Program-made: the position numbers and the translations under genes
Notes under the pieces: model-generated
What the model saw: the letters and a program-made list of their open reading frames with translations, nothing else
Told to the model about the DNA's origin: nothing
Databases searched by the model: none
Shown: one piece after another, positions 46,011 through 56,463 of the stretch
Layout: the number at the start of each line of letters is the position of its first letter
Position numbering within the stretch: position 1 is the stretch's first letter
Assembly: GCF_029407905.1 (NCBI RefSeq)
Contig: NC_073627.1
Location: forward strand, 131,825,697-131,889,696
DNA length: 64,000 nt
Direction: 5' to 3'
Origin: Bubalus kerabau
Lineage: Eukaryota; Chordata; Mammalia; Artiodactyla; Bovidae

Positions 46011-46510
46011 TAAACCCCTATATATTTGTGGCAATTCGTTACAACAGCAATAGAAAAATAATACAGAGGTCTTGCTTTTCTTTAGACTGGGCAGCAGCCA
46101 TCCCCAAAGAACTTTCCAAGCAAGATGATATGATAACACTCAAACGTTTAATATCATGGCATACCCACATTAGATGTTAAGTATACTTTCAAAAAATAAA
46201 AAAACAATTTACTGACGGATCTTTTGATGACCATGAGCAGGAAGCTAGTCAAACTACTCAAATGAAAGGGAGTTTGTTGTAACAATATGAGAGGAAATTC
46301 TGGACCACCAGCACAGCTAATGAACCTAGTCATTCCACAAAAGAAAAAGAGTCCAATAAGTACTCCTGGAGAAGGTTTCCTTCACATCTTCAAGCCGGAG
46401 CACAGTCAGAATAAACACAAAAACAGATCATTGTCAACAAATTAGTTAAAATTAAGTGCTTCATCTCCATGCACACTCTGCACATTTATGGTTCATTTGA
46501 TAAAGCCCTC
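46011..46510. other. Repeat tail and unrecognised intergenic sequence
   Basis: TTCGTTACAACAGCAATAGA followed by AAAATAATACAG resembles the end of an old LTR-like mammalian repeat whose other part lies left of the SINE pair. The rest is unrecognised. Confidence 0.4.
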
Positions 46511-46514
46511 TATG

Positions 46515-46715
46515 TGTTGTGTGCTGTGCTAAGTTGCTTCAATAATGTAGCCCACCAGGTTCCTCTGTCCATGGGATTTTCCTGGCAAGAATACTGGAGT
46601 GGTTACTAGGCCCTCCTTCAGGGGGTCTTCCTAGCCCAGGGATTGACCCGTGTCTCTTATATCTCCTGCATTGGCCGGTGAGATCTTTACCAATAGTACC
46701 ACCTGGGAGGCCTAA
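46515..46715 (-). mobile_element. Bov-tA SINE
   Basis: TGTGCTGTGCTAAGTTGCTT to CACCTGGGAGGCC, with a deletion of the usual 'GTGTCCGACTCTTTG' segment. Confidence 0.9.
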
Positions 46716-47024
46716 AGCCCTCTATGTACCTGACTATATAGGAGCTGTGTAATTTAGGATTTAAACAAGTATCTACAGCAGTGGCGATGGTGGGAAACAG
46801 AGGAGGTGGGGTGCAGAGAGTTCGTGAGTAGTAGAATTCATGGGTCTCCATTATGGATTGGGTGTAGAGGGACAGAGCAGGAAGAACTGCATGATTCTCA
46901 GGATTTTAGCTCCTCTGTAAACTCCAGGATGACTGCCAAAGTCCAGTCTCCTTTCCTTCCTCAGCCTACAACCAGACTACATTTCCCAGCCTCTGCTGGG
47001 TTTGGTATGGCCATGTGAGGATGT
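46716..47024. repeat. Old mammalian repeat fragment
   Basis: ACTACATTTCCCAGCCTCTG followed by TATGGCCATGTGAGG at 46,976-47,020 is a familiar phrase of an old mammalian repeat. The class is not assigned. Confidence 0.45.
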
Positions 47025-47295
47025 TCTATTCTGTCATGTGATTCCACTTATATGAGGTACCTAGAGCAGTCAAATCCATGGAGACAGAGAATAGAATGGT
47101 GGTTGCTGGGGGTGGGGGTTGTGTGGAGAGGAGGGAATGAGGAGTTATTTCATGGGTATAGAGTTTCAGTTTTGCAAGATGAAAATCATTCTGGAGATTG
47201 ATTGCACAACAATGTAAATGTATTTAGCACTACTGAACTGTGCACTTTAAAATGATTAAGATGCTTTGTATATTTTACCAAATTAAAAAATTAGT
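47025..47295 (+). repeat. L1M 3' fragment
   Basis: GATTCCACTTATATGAGGTA, ATAGAATGGTGGTTGCTGGG and ACTGTGCACTTTAAAATGAT are L1 3' text. Confidence 0.82.
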
Positions 47296-47507
47296 TGAAA
47301 ATAAACACAAATGCAGGAGTTCTTTAAAGGAGAGCGCATGTAGGAGAAAATGACTCACAGCTAACATTTCAGGAAATTTTCCTGACCAAGCCAGCTCTGC
47401 TGTGATTGTTCTTTTCTGTACCTTATCTATTTATTTTGTATTTAATCACTTTGATCTTTTGGATAAATAACTGATTTTTGTCATGCTTTTGCATGAATTT
47501 AGATTAT

Positions 47508-47725
47508 ATGCTATGTGTTCAGTCAGTCCTGTCCAACTCTTTGTGGCCCTGTGGAATGTAGCCTGCCAGGCTACTCTGCCCATGGAATTTTCCAGGCAAG
47601 AATACTGGAGTGGAGTGCCATTTCCTCCTTCAGAGGACTCTTCCCAACCCAGTGATTGAACTCTCGTCTCTTGCATTTCGTGCATTAGCAGATGCTTTAC
47701 CACTAGCACCACCTAGAAAGCCCCA
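47508..47725 (-). mobile_element. Bov-tA SINE with (ATTA)n flank
   Basis: TATGTGTTCAGTCAGTCCTG to AGCACCACCTAGAAAGCCCC, followed by a tetranucleotide ATTA run at 47,726-47,748. Confidence 0.9.
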
Positions 47726-47749
47726 TTAATTAATTAATTAATTAATAAG

Positions 47750-48062
47750 CCCTTTCAGAATAGACATTCTTTTCCACTTCTCTGTAAATAGTAAATGTTT
47801 ACTTTAGAACTACACAGATTTAGGAAATTCAAAGCTTTCATTGTGAATTACTAGTAAGAATGATTAAAAACAAAACTAGTGGATGCATCGACTGCACGTT
47901 CTGTATTTTTACAATGTCTAGTCCAAGACGTCCTTTCAAGATCTTCTCAGCTGTTACCCAGGATCACGGTAAACAGAACAAAAGATATAATTCACACACA
48001 CAAAATTTTAGCTCTCCCTCACACAATCAACTAGTGTGATTAATAAAATTACTTTAAGATGG
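47750..48062. other. Intergenic, no features recognised
   Basis: No gene or named repeat is seen. Confidence 0.5.
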
Positions 48063-48077
48063 TCTTGGAGAACAGGT

Positions 48078-48198
48078 TTATTTTCTCTGGCTGCAGCACA
48101 CAGCATGTGGGATCTTAGTTCTCTGACCAGGGATCAAACCTGCACCCCCTGCATTGGAAGTGCAGAGTCCTAACCACTGGACTGCCAGGGAAGTCCCT
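48078..48198 (-). mobile_element. CHR-type SINE
   Basis: CTCTGGCTGCAGCACACAGC to CTGGACTGCCAGGGAAGTCC. Confidence 0.9.
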
Positions 48199-48199
48199 G

Positions 48200-49325
48200 G
48201 GGGATAGACTTACATTCTCTGACTTTTGCCTGCAACTTGCCTGAGGCTTGGCTGAAACAAGTGCCTGCCCTTTTACAGTTCACTTCCCCTTCTTTCTCAG
48301 ACATCAAATTGTGTTCCCTTCAACTTGGGTCATCGAGGAGTGTTCAAAGGCTGGTAATACTCATATGGGTGCTCAATACTGGCTGGAATTTTACTTCCTT
48401 AAATAAACCAAAAAAATACCATATTTAATAAGAAAAATTCAACACAATAAAGAAGGGAGGAAGGAAATTGACATTTGCTGAATGTGTACTTTGTGCCAAA
48501 TTTCATGTAACAGTCTACTTCAATATCAAGTTATTGTTCTATAACTTTTAACCTTAAGATTAGAATGCCTGTTTTTTTTTGTTTGATGTAGGAAATTTTA
48601 TCTGCTCATCTATATTTATGAAGGGAAATTAAATTTATTCATAAAATTTGTATTATTTAACTAGCTACTGTGACTTCACAGATCCTGGTTATAATTAACA
48701 TAATCAATATAAGACTATTTAGACTGTCTCTCATTGAGGAAAAAGGCACTTACATTTCTTTTAGAATCAGTTATGGTTCACATAAAAATAAATGATGATT
48801 ACAAGAGAAATATTTTTAAAACACATTTTAGAACTAGACTTCTGTGACTGTTTCCTGAACCCCAACCCTCCCTAAGGCAATAAACTTATCTATTAACCCC
48901 TATTTGAAATTTGTTCAATTATTTCATCACAGAATTCTTGTAGCAAGTATTTTAATGAAGTAGGAATATTGCCTTTCAGTGAAATTTATGTGCCAATTAG
49001 GTGTTATGGGGTATGCTAATGCAAATGCAACGTATTTTTTGTTACAATTAAATATTCACCATAATGGAAATTTAAAATGTAACTTGGAAAAAAAAACTCC
49101 TAAATGGAAACTACAATTTTTTAGACTTCCCTCCTCAGACTAATAATAAACACATTAGTGCACATCTAGAACAGCAGCATCCCAAGTTCTTTCTGGTGCC
49201 TTCTGGGAATCACACAGCTGCATTTTTCACTTAGAAATCATTAACCCAACTATACTAAAGGATTTTTACATTGTCCCATTTCAAGTCCCTTGCACATTGT
49301 ACAAACATTCACAAAATGAACCGAG
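48200..49325. other. Intergenic, no features recognised
   Basis: About 1.1 kb, AT-rich to the right. A 63-codon frame at 48,237-48,428 lacks support. No named repeat. Confidence 0.5.
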
Positions 49326-49335
49326 TATATGTGTC

Positions 49336-49945
49336 AGACTTTATTTTCTGGGCTCCAAAATCACTGCAGATGGTGACTGCAGCCATGAAATTAAAAGATG
49401 CTTACTCCTTGGAAGGAAAGTTATGACCAACCCAGATAGCATATTCAAAAGCAGAGACATTACTTTGCCAACAAATGTTCGTCTAGGCAAAGCTCTGGTT
49501 TTTCCAGTGGTCATGTATGGATGTGAGAGTTGGACTGTGAAGAAGGCTGAGCGCCGAAGAATTGATGCTTTTGAACTGTGGTGTTGGAGAAGACTCTTGA
49601 GAGTCCCTTGGACTACAAGGAGATCCAACCAGTCCATTCTGAAGGAGATCAGCCCTGGGTGTTCTTTGAAAGGACTAATGCTAAAGCTGAAACTCCAGTA
49701 CTTTGGCCACCTTATGCGAAGAGTTGATTCATTGGAAAAGACTCTGATGCTGGGAGGGATTGGGGGCAGGAGGAGAAGGGGACGACAGAGGATGAGATGG
49801 CTGGATGGCATCACTGACTCGATGGACGTGAGTCTGAGTGAACTCCGGGAGTTGGTGATGGACAGGGAGGCCTGGTGTGCTGCAATTCATGGGGTCGAAA
49901 AGAGTCGGACACGACTGAGCGACTGATCTGATCTGATCTGATCTG
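49336..49945 (+). mobile_element. BovB 3' fragment with TSD, 209 codons still open
   Basis: Encodes the BovB C-terminal region from LGSKITADGDCSHEIKRCLL to KSRTRLSD without a stop, and ends in an (ATCTG)n tail. ATATGTGTC at 49,327-49,335 and 49,946-49,954 is a perfect duplication. The open frame reflects youth; without its RT and endonuclease parts it is not a gene. Confidence 0.95.
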
Positions 49946-50034
49946 ATATGTGTCTTTAATCTCACTTATTTGGTCTTCACAAAGCAGTCATATGTGGTAT
50001 ATTTACTAATACCTGATAAGGCATTAAAAAATTT

Positions 50035-50232
50035 TTTTTAAATATTTATTTATTTGGCTGCACCAGATCTTAGTTGCAGCATGCAGAGTCTTTAGTTGGA
50101 GCATGTGGGATCTTTTAGTTGTGAAATGTGGGCTTTTAGTTGTGGCACGTGGCATCTAGTTCCCCATCCAGGGATGGAACCCAGGTACCCTGCACTGGGA
50201 GGATGGAGTCTCAGCCACTGGACCACCAGTAT
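50035..50232 (-). mobile_element. CHR-type SINE (long variant)
   Basis: ATTTGGCTGCACCAGATCTT, repeated 'TAGTTG(T/G)' units, and GGAACCCAGGTACCCTGCAC to CCACTGGACCACCAG. Confidence 0.9.
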
Positions 50233-50249
50233 TTTTTGATTATTAGATA

Positions 50250-50335
50250 TTATAGAGAATCACTCGTGGAACATATTTATAGACCAGGCTTGCATGAGGT
50301 ATACATTAATTCTGAACACCTATGAGTAAATACAA
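50250..50335 (+). repeat. Unidentified repeat, partner of 53,160-53,275
   Basis: ATAGAGAATCACTCGTGGAA and then CCAGGCTTGCATGAGGTATA also occur, diverged, on the minus strand at 53,275-53,185. The family is not named. Confidence 0.6.
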
Positions 50336-50339
50336 ATCT

Positions 50340-51090
50340 AAAATATTTAAAATTGATTTAATTAAAATTCCCCTTGTGCCTAAAGGGAAAAAGAAAATTT
50401 CCCATTTTCCTTCATTTTCGCATTTCGTTTTAGAAAACTTGAAGCTGTAATTGCTTTCTCTGTCTCCTGGAGATGTATGTAAATCTTTTTTAGAACTAAG
50501 TGAGCTTCTTGCCAGTTCAGCATCTCAAGAATCTCTTTTTTGGAGCCACCTTTTTTAAACTGAACCTCCAGAAGCACGGTTTCCTAGCTACCTGGACTGA
50601 CCGGGGATGCTTGGCTACAAGATGGGACTTCTCGCTTGTTGAAAAGATATGAGAAAAGAAAAGGAATTTTTCCCTTTTGGTAAAGATAGTTAATGTATGT
50701 TTATAAAAGGGTGAGATTTCGATTTTACATCTTTTTAGTCATTAACTGTGATAGGCATGGTGTAATGTTTACTCAATAATAAAACTTTTTTCTTTTTTGA
50801 GTACCTTTGTGGAAATGTTTCCTGGGTTGTCCGTAAATTCATTTAAAATTATTTCCTCAACACTCATGTTCCATTGACTAGTGCTCAGTTACAGGGCCAC
50901 AGCTACAGAGGGAATAGAGAGAAAATAGCTAAACTGTGCGTCCATGTAAACAAGGGAAGGAAAACCTCACGACTGAGGTCAAACTGATCATTGGCGGGTG
51001 GGCGGGGGTGGGGAAGCTGCAAATTAACTAACAATAGACAGATTAACAAAGAATAATTTATTATGCTCAAAAGAGTACTCAGTAGTTAGT
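50340..51090. other. Intergenic, no features recognised
   Basis: A 65-codon minus frame (50,380-50,577) looks helical and charged, but has no domain I recognise and no clear splice pair. GGCGGGTGGGCGGGGGTGGGG at about 50,995-51,014 is a short G-rich run. Confidence 0.4.
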
Positions 51091-51102
51091 AATTCCTTGA
51101 AT

Positions 51103-52389
51103 CAGTTCAGTTCAGTCCCTGTCGTGTCCAACTCTTTGCCACCCCATGAATTACAGCACGCCAGCCCTCCCTGTCCATCACCAACTCCCGGAGTTCACTC
51201 AGACTCATGTCCATCGAGTCAGTGATGCCATCCAGCTGTCTCATCCTGTCATCCCCTTCTCCTCCTGCCCCCAAATCCCTCCCAGCATCAGTCTTTTTCA
51301 ATGAGTCAACTCTTGGTATGAGGTGGCCAAAGTACTGGAGTTTAAGCTTTAGCATTAGTCCTTCCAAAGAACATCCAGGACTGATCTCCTTGTCCAATCA
51401 GTGGACTGGTTGGATCTCCTTGCAGTCCAAGGGACTCTCAAGGGACTCTCCAACACCACAGTTCAAAAGCATCAATTCTTCAGCGCTCAGGTTTCTTCAC
51501 AGTCCAACTCTCACATCCATACATGACTACTGGAAAAACCATAGCCTTGACTAGACTGACCTTTGTTGGCAAAGTAATGTCTCTGCTTTTCAATATGCTA
51601 TCTAGGTTGGTCATAACTTTCCTTCCAAGGAGTAAGCGTCTTTTAATTTCATGGCTGCAGTCTCCATCTGCAGTGATTTTGGAGCCCAAAAAAATAAAGT
51701 CTGACACTGTTTCCACTGTTTCCCCATCTATTTCCCATGAAGTGATGAGACCAGATGCCATGATCTTCGTTTTCTGAATGTTGAGCTTTAAGCCAACTTT
51801 TTCACTCTCCACTTTCACTTTCATCAAGAGGCTTTTTAGTTCCTCTTCACTTTCTGCCATAAGGGTGGTGTCACCTGCATATCTGAAGTTATTGATATTT
51901 CTCCCAGCAATCTTGATTTCAGCTTGTGCTTCTTCCAGCCCAGCGTTTCTCATGATGTACTCCGCATAGAAGTTAAATAAGCAGGGTGACAGTATACAGC
52001 CTTGACATACTCCTTTTCCTATTTGGAAGCAGTCTGTTGTTCCATGTCCAGTTCCAACTGTTGCTTCCTGACCTGCATATAGGTTTCTCAAGAGGCAGGT
52101 CAGGTGGTCTGGTATTCCCCTCTCTTTCAGAATTTTCCACAGTTAAAGGCTTTGGCATAGTCAATAAAGCAGAAATAGATGTTTTTCTGGAACTTTCTTG
52201 CTTTTTTGATGATCCAGCAGATGTTGGCAATTTGTTCTCTGGTTCCTCTACCTCTTCTAAAACCAGCTTGAACATCTGGAAGTTCATGGTTCACGTACTG
52301 CTGAAGCCTGGCTTGGAGAATTTTGAGCATTACTTTACTAGCGTGTGAGATGAGTACAATTGTGCAGTAGTTTGAGCATTCTTTGGCAA
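51103..52389 (-). mobile_element. BovB LINE, 3' half with reverse transcriptase core and TSD
   Basis: The minus strand encodes the FIDYAKAFN segment, GVCQGCILSPCLFNFYAEYI, an altered catalytic box (YAGDTTLM instead of YADD) and the full C-terminal part. AATTCCTTGAAT (51,091-51,102) and AATTCCCTGAAT (52,390-52,401) are the duplication. A frameshift near 52,130 and other indels disable it. Confidence 0.95.
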
Positions 52390-52530
52390 AATTCCCTGAA
52401 TAGTCAGAGATAAATGTTTATATACCAGATTAAAAAAAAGGAGGATGATTTAGGGCTTCAAAGGGAAAATATGTTTCCCACTGAAAGGAAGGTTCTATTG
52501 AGTTTTTTTATACTAATGTCAGCTGAGTTT

Positions 52531-52736
52531 GGGCTTCCCTGGTAGCTCAGATGGTAAAGAATCTGCCTACAATGCAGGAGACCTGGGTTTGATCCCTGGG
52601 TCGGTAATATCTGCTGGAGATGGAAATGGCAACCCACCCCAGTATTCTTGCCTGGAGAATCCCATGGACAGAGGAGCCTGGTGGGCTACGATCCATGGGG
52701 TTGCAAAAACTGGACATGACTGAGTGACTAACACAC
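52531..52736 (+). mobile_element. Bov-tA SINE
   Basis: GGGCTTCCCTGGTAGCTCAG to GGACATGACTGAGTGACTAA, near full length. Confidence 0.94.
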
Positions 52737-52739
52737 ATA

Positions 52740-53155
52740 AACGGAGCCGAATTTATACTTTCTTGTGCTGAGGGTCAGTCTTCTTTCAAGAAGGAAACTT
52801 TCTCGGAGGAGGGTAAATGGCAGCTGTATTTTCTAGAGGTTCTGCTTAACTTCAGATAACATTTTTTTTTCTGTGGCTGCTGATTGCTGAGATGTTTCCA
52901 GTTTAAAATAGTTTCCAGACCACTTTCATACCACTTTGGTGAGCTGTTAATGCCTTCAGTTTGATAACAACCAGCTAGCTTTTGCTTCTGTGGAAGATCA
53001 GATTCATATGTCTTCCCCAACACAGAACACATTCAACACTTATTCAATGAAGAAATCCTACTGTTCATCCTGTCAGTGCATCGAGGAGGAGAGTGACTTA
53101 GTGCATAGCTTGTCACTTAGTGACTTAGTGCATAGAGAAGATCTTGTCTCCTCTC
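52740..53155. other. Intergenic, no features recognised
   Basis: TGACTTAGTGCATAG is duplicated at 53,094 and 53,120. An 85-codon minus frame lacks support. Confidence 0.45.
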
Positions 53156-53159
53156 AGTG

Positions 53160-53605
53160 ACAGAGAAACCAGCGCAGGGGTTGGATTTTTATTTACCCTT
53201 AGGTAATGTGTGAAGTAGTGTATGCCTCCTTCAGGCCTGGCCCATAAAAATGTTCCACGAGTGATTCTCTATATGCTTTCTCCATCTCATATTTTGAGAT
53301 AGAGAAACTAGATGCCATATTTATATGGCTTTTCCAGTTGTTCATTGCTAACATATAGAACATATCCTGGTTCAAATAGGTTAATTTGCAAGTGGACGCA
53401 ATTTTTCCCACACTCGGATATCTAGGATGGAAGTAGTCATTTGAAAAGGGCCATCTGCTGGTCTTGGAGAGCCTCCCATAGATGAGGAAGGCAAATGGGA
53501 CTCCACTGGGGACATAGACTCTGGAAGCAGCCATTCTGGTGGGCTTGTTCCACCACGAGGATACTAATGCTGTCAAAAGCCATTCTGGAATCCTCACTCT
53601 AGTTT
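53160..53605 (-). repeat. Unidentified element with a 132-codon open frame
   Basis: The minus strand is open for 132 codons (53,597-53,199), with segments such as RVYVPSGVPFAFLIYGRLSK. I recognise no domain. Its 3' part (AGAGAATCACTCGTGGAACA) recurs at 50,255, so at least that part belongs to an interspersed repeat. It could be an LTR-type or other old element; I would not call it a gene. Confidence 0.45.
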
Positions 53606-53647
53606 ATTAGTGCTGACGTGGCCCTGCCCATCAGGCAGTGCTGGGAT

Positions 53648-54589
53648 CAGATCAGTCACTCAGTCGTGTCCGACTCTTTGCGACCCCATGAATCGCAGCA
53701 CGCTAGGCCTCCCTGTCCATCACCAACTCCCGGAGTTCACTCAGACTCACGTCCATCGAGTCAGTGATGCCATCCAGCCATCTCATCCTCTGTCGTCCCC
53801 TTCTCCTCCTGCCCCCAATCCCTCCCAGCATCAGAGTCTTTTCCAATGAGTCAACTCTTCGCATGAGGTGGCCAAAGACAGACCTGGAGTTTCAGCTTTA
53901 GCATCATTCCTTCCAAAGAAATCCCAGGGCTGATCTCCTTCAGAATGGACTGGTTGGATCTCCTTGCAGTCCAAGGGACTCTCAAGAGTCTTCTCCAACA
54001 CCACAGTTCAAAAGCATCAATTCTTCGGCGCTCAGCCTTCTTCACAGTCCAACTCTCACATCCATACATGACTACTGGAAAAACCATAGCCTTGACTAGA
54101 CGGACCTTTGTTGGCAAAGTAATGTCTCTGCTTTTTAATATGCTGTTCACGTGGTCATAACTTTCCTTCCAAGGAGTAAGCGTCTTTTAATTTCATGGCT
54201 GCAGTCACCATCTGTAGTGATTTTGGAGCCCAGAAAAATAAAGTCTGACATCGTTTCCACTGTTTCCCCATCTGTTTCCCATGAAGTGATGGGACCGGAT
54301 GCCATGATCTTCGTTTTCTGAATGTTGAGCTTTAAGCCAACTTTTTCACTCGCCACTTTCACTTTCATCAAGAGGCTTTTTAGTTCCTCTTCACTTTCTG
54401 CCATAAGGGTAGTGTCATCTGCATATCCGAGGTTATTGATATTTCTCCCAGCAATCCTGTTTCCAGCTTGTGTTTCTTCCAGTCCAGCGTTTCTCATGAT
54501 GTACTCTGCATATAAGTTAAATAAACAGGGTGACAATATACAGCCTTGATGAATTCCTTTTCCTATTTGGAACCAGTCTGTTGTTCCAT
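53648..54589 (-). mobile_element. BovB 3' fragment with TSD
   Basis: Minus-strand coding includes GIHQGCILSPCLFNLYAEYI, YADDTTLMAES and KAMVFPVVMYGCESWTVKKA. GTGCTGGGAT (53,638-53,647) and GTTCTGGGAT (54,590-54,599) are the duplication. The tail is of the (ATCAG) type, like the 49,336 copy. Confidence 0.95.
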
Positions 54590-54599
54590 GTTCTGGGAT

Positions 54600-55395
54600 A
54601 CCCCAGACCAAGCAGCTAGCCAGGCAGGGCTGTAGCATCACCTATCAGCAGACCAGTTGCCATAGGAACCCCTGAGTCCCCAACCAGTTGGGGACAAAAC
54701 CCACCCACCAGTGGGCCAAAGCCAACTCCAGGAACCTTAGAACTCTGCAGCCAGAGACCCCAGTACCTAGCTCCACCCACCCCTGGGGAAACGCCAGCCC
54801 TAGGGCTATCCCTACCCCTTTAGCCAGCCAAGACCAGGCCCCACCCACTAGCAAGTGAACACCAGCCTTAGCACACCTTCAGCCCCTCACCTAAATGCCT
54901 CAGGGTCTAGCCTCTCCTACCAGTGGGCTGACACCAGCTTTTCCCTGGTGGCTCAGATGGTAAAGAATCTCCCTGCAATGCAGGAGACCCTGGTTCCATC
55001 CCTGGGTTGGGAAGATTCCTGGAGAAGGGAATAGCTACCCTCTGCAGTATTCTTGCCTGCAGAATTCTATGCACAGAGGAGCCTGGTGGGCTACAACCAT
55101 GGGATTGCAAAGAGTCCTACATGACTGAGTGATTAACACACACACACTTGGAACACCTCAGAGTCCACAGCCAACTGTGTCAGGAACCAACCTCACCTAC
55201 CGGCAGGCCGACACGAGCCCCAGGGACCCCATAGGCCAGGCCTTGCCCACCAGCGGGCTAACACTGGCTCTGAGACACCCTACCTTGCAGCCAGCCATCT
55301 GGCTTCAACCACGAGTGGACCAGCAATAGCCCAGAGACCCACCCGAGGGAGGGCTCTGCAGTCGGCTGCTTTGTGACCCAACCACCTCAACCGCA
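54600..55395. repeat. Degenerate C-rich tandem repeat, split by a Bov-tA SINE
   Basis: Variants of CCCACCAGTGGGCC(A/G)A(C/A)A / CCAGCGGGCTAACACTGGC / ACCGGCAGGCCGACACGAGC recur about every 60-90 bases, joined by CC(T/A)CAG(A/G)G and CAGCCA phrases. A SINE at 54,940-55,135 interrupts the array. GC is clearly above the flanks. L1 sequence follows on the right. Confidence 0.6.
54940..55135 (+). mobile_element. Bov-tA SINE
   Basis: TTTTCCCTGGTGGCTCAGAT to CTACATGACTGAGTGATTAA, then a short (CA)n. Confidence 0.92.
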
Positions 55396-55399
55396 GGCT

Positions 55400-56342
55400 A
55401 ATATCTTATTAGTCTCAGGTGCATAACATAGTGCTGGGTGGGGTTGATACTGGTACATAGGTCAATGGAGCAGAACAGAGAGCCCCAAAGTGAACCCACA
55501 CATACATGAGCAATTAATCTTTGACAAAGGAGGCAAGACTATATAAATGGGAAAAAGATAGCCTTTCAATAAATGGTATTGAGGGGACTTTGCTTGTGGT
55601 CCGGTGGCTAAGACTCCTTGCTACCAATGCAGGGGGCCTGGGTTTGATCCCTTCTCAGGGAACTAGATACCACATGCACACCACAATAAAGAGTTCACAT
55701 GCTGCAACTAAAGATTCCACACGATGCAATGAAGAGTGAAGATCCCACGTGCTGCAGCTAAGGCCTGTACAGCCAAATGAATAAGCATTTCAAAAAATAA
55801 AAATAAATGGTGTTGGGAAAACTGGACAGATACATGCCAAAGAAACAAACTGGACTACTTTCTCACACCGTAGACAAAAACAAACTCAAAATGGATTAAA
55901 TACCTAAATGTTAAGAACTGACATCATAAAACTCCTAGAAGAAAATATAGGCAGTACACTCTTTGAAATGTCTTAGCAACATTATTTTAGATCTATCTCC
56001 TCAGGGGAGGAGAAAAAAGCAAAACAAGCAAATGAAACTACATCAAACTAAAAAGATTTTGTACAGCAAAGAAAACAATCAACAAAATGAAAAGGCTGCT
56101 ACTGAATGGGAGAGGATATTTCTAAATGATATATCTGGTAAGGGGTTAATATCCAAAATATACAAAGAACTCATACAACTCAACATCAAAAAAATAAAAA
56201 ACAATCCAATCAAAAAATGAGTGAAGAAACTGAATAGACATATTTCCAAAGACATACAAATGGCAATGGGCACATGAAAAGATGCTCAATATTACTAATC
56301 ATCAGGGAAATGCAAATCAAAACCACAATGAAATATCACCTC
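55400..56342 (+). repeat. L1 ORF2 3' region, split by a CHR SINE
   Basis: AGAACAGAGAGCCCCAAAGT, ACAAAGGAGGCAAGACTATA before the SINE; GGGAAAACTGGACAGATACA, TCAACAAAATGAAAAGGCTG and TATCCAAAATATACAAAGAA after it. These are consecutive L1 ORF2 landmarks. Confidence 0.88.
55582..55801 (+). mobile_element. CHR-type SINE with TSD
   Basis: GGGGACTTTGCTTGTGGTCC to TGTACAGCCAAATGAATAAG. AATAAATGGTATTG (55,568-55,581) and AATAAATGGTGTTG (55,802-55,815) are the duplication in L1 ORF2. Confidence 0.93.
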
Positions 56343-56463
56343 AAGAACACTGGAGTGGGTAGCCATTCCCTTCTCCAGGGGATCTCCTTGACCCAGGGAA
56401 TGAACCTGGGTCTCCTGCATTGCAGGCAGACTCTTTACTCTCTGAGCCATCAGGGAAGCCCTT
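56343..56463 (-). mobile_element. Bov-tA SINE, truncated
   Basis: AGAACACTGGAGTGGGTAGC to TGAGCCATCAGGGAAGCCC. Only the tRNA-derived half and middle remain. Confidence 0.9.

Noticed and set aside
49297..49926. 209-codon open frame
   Set aside because: It is the C-terminal part of BovB ORF2 in a young, 5'-truncated copy with its own target duplication, not a host gene.
50380..50577. 65-codon charged, helical minus-strand frame
   Set aside because: Starts and ends without usable splice sites and has no recognised family. It may be chance in A-rich DNA.
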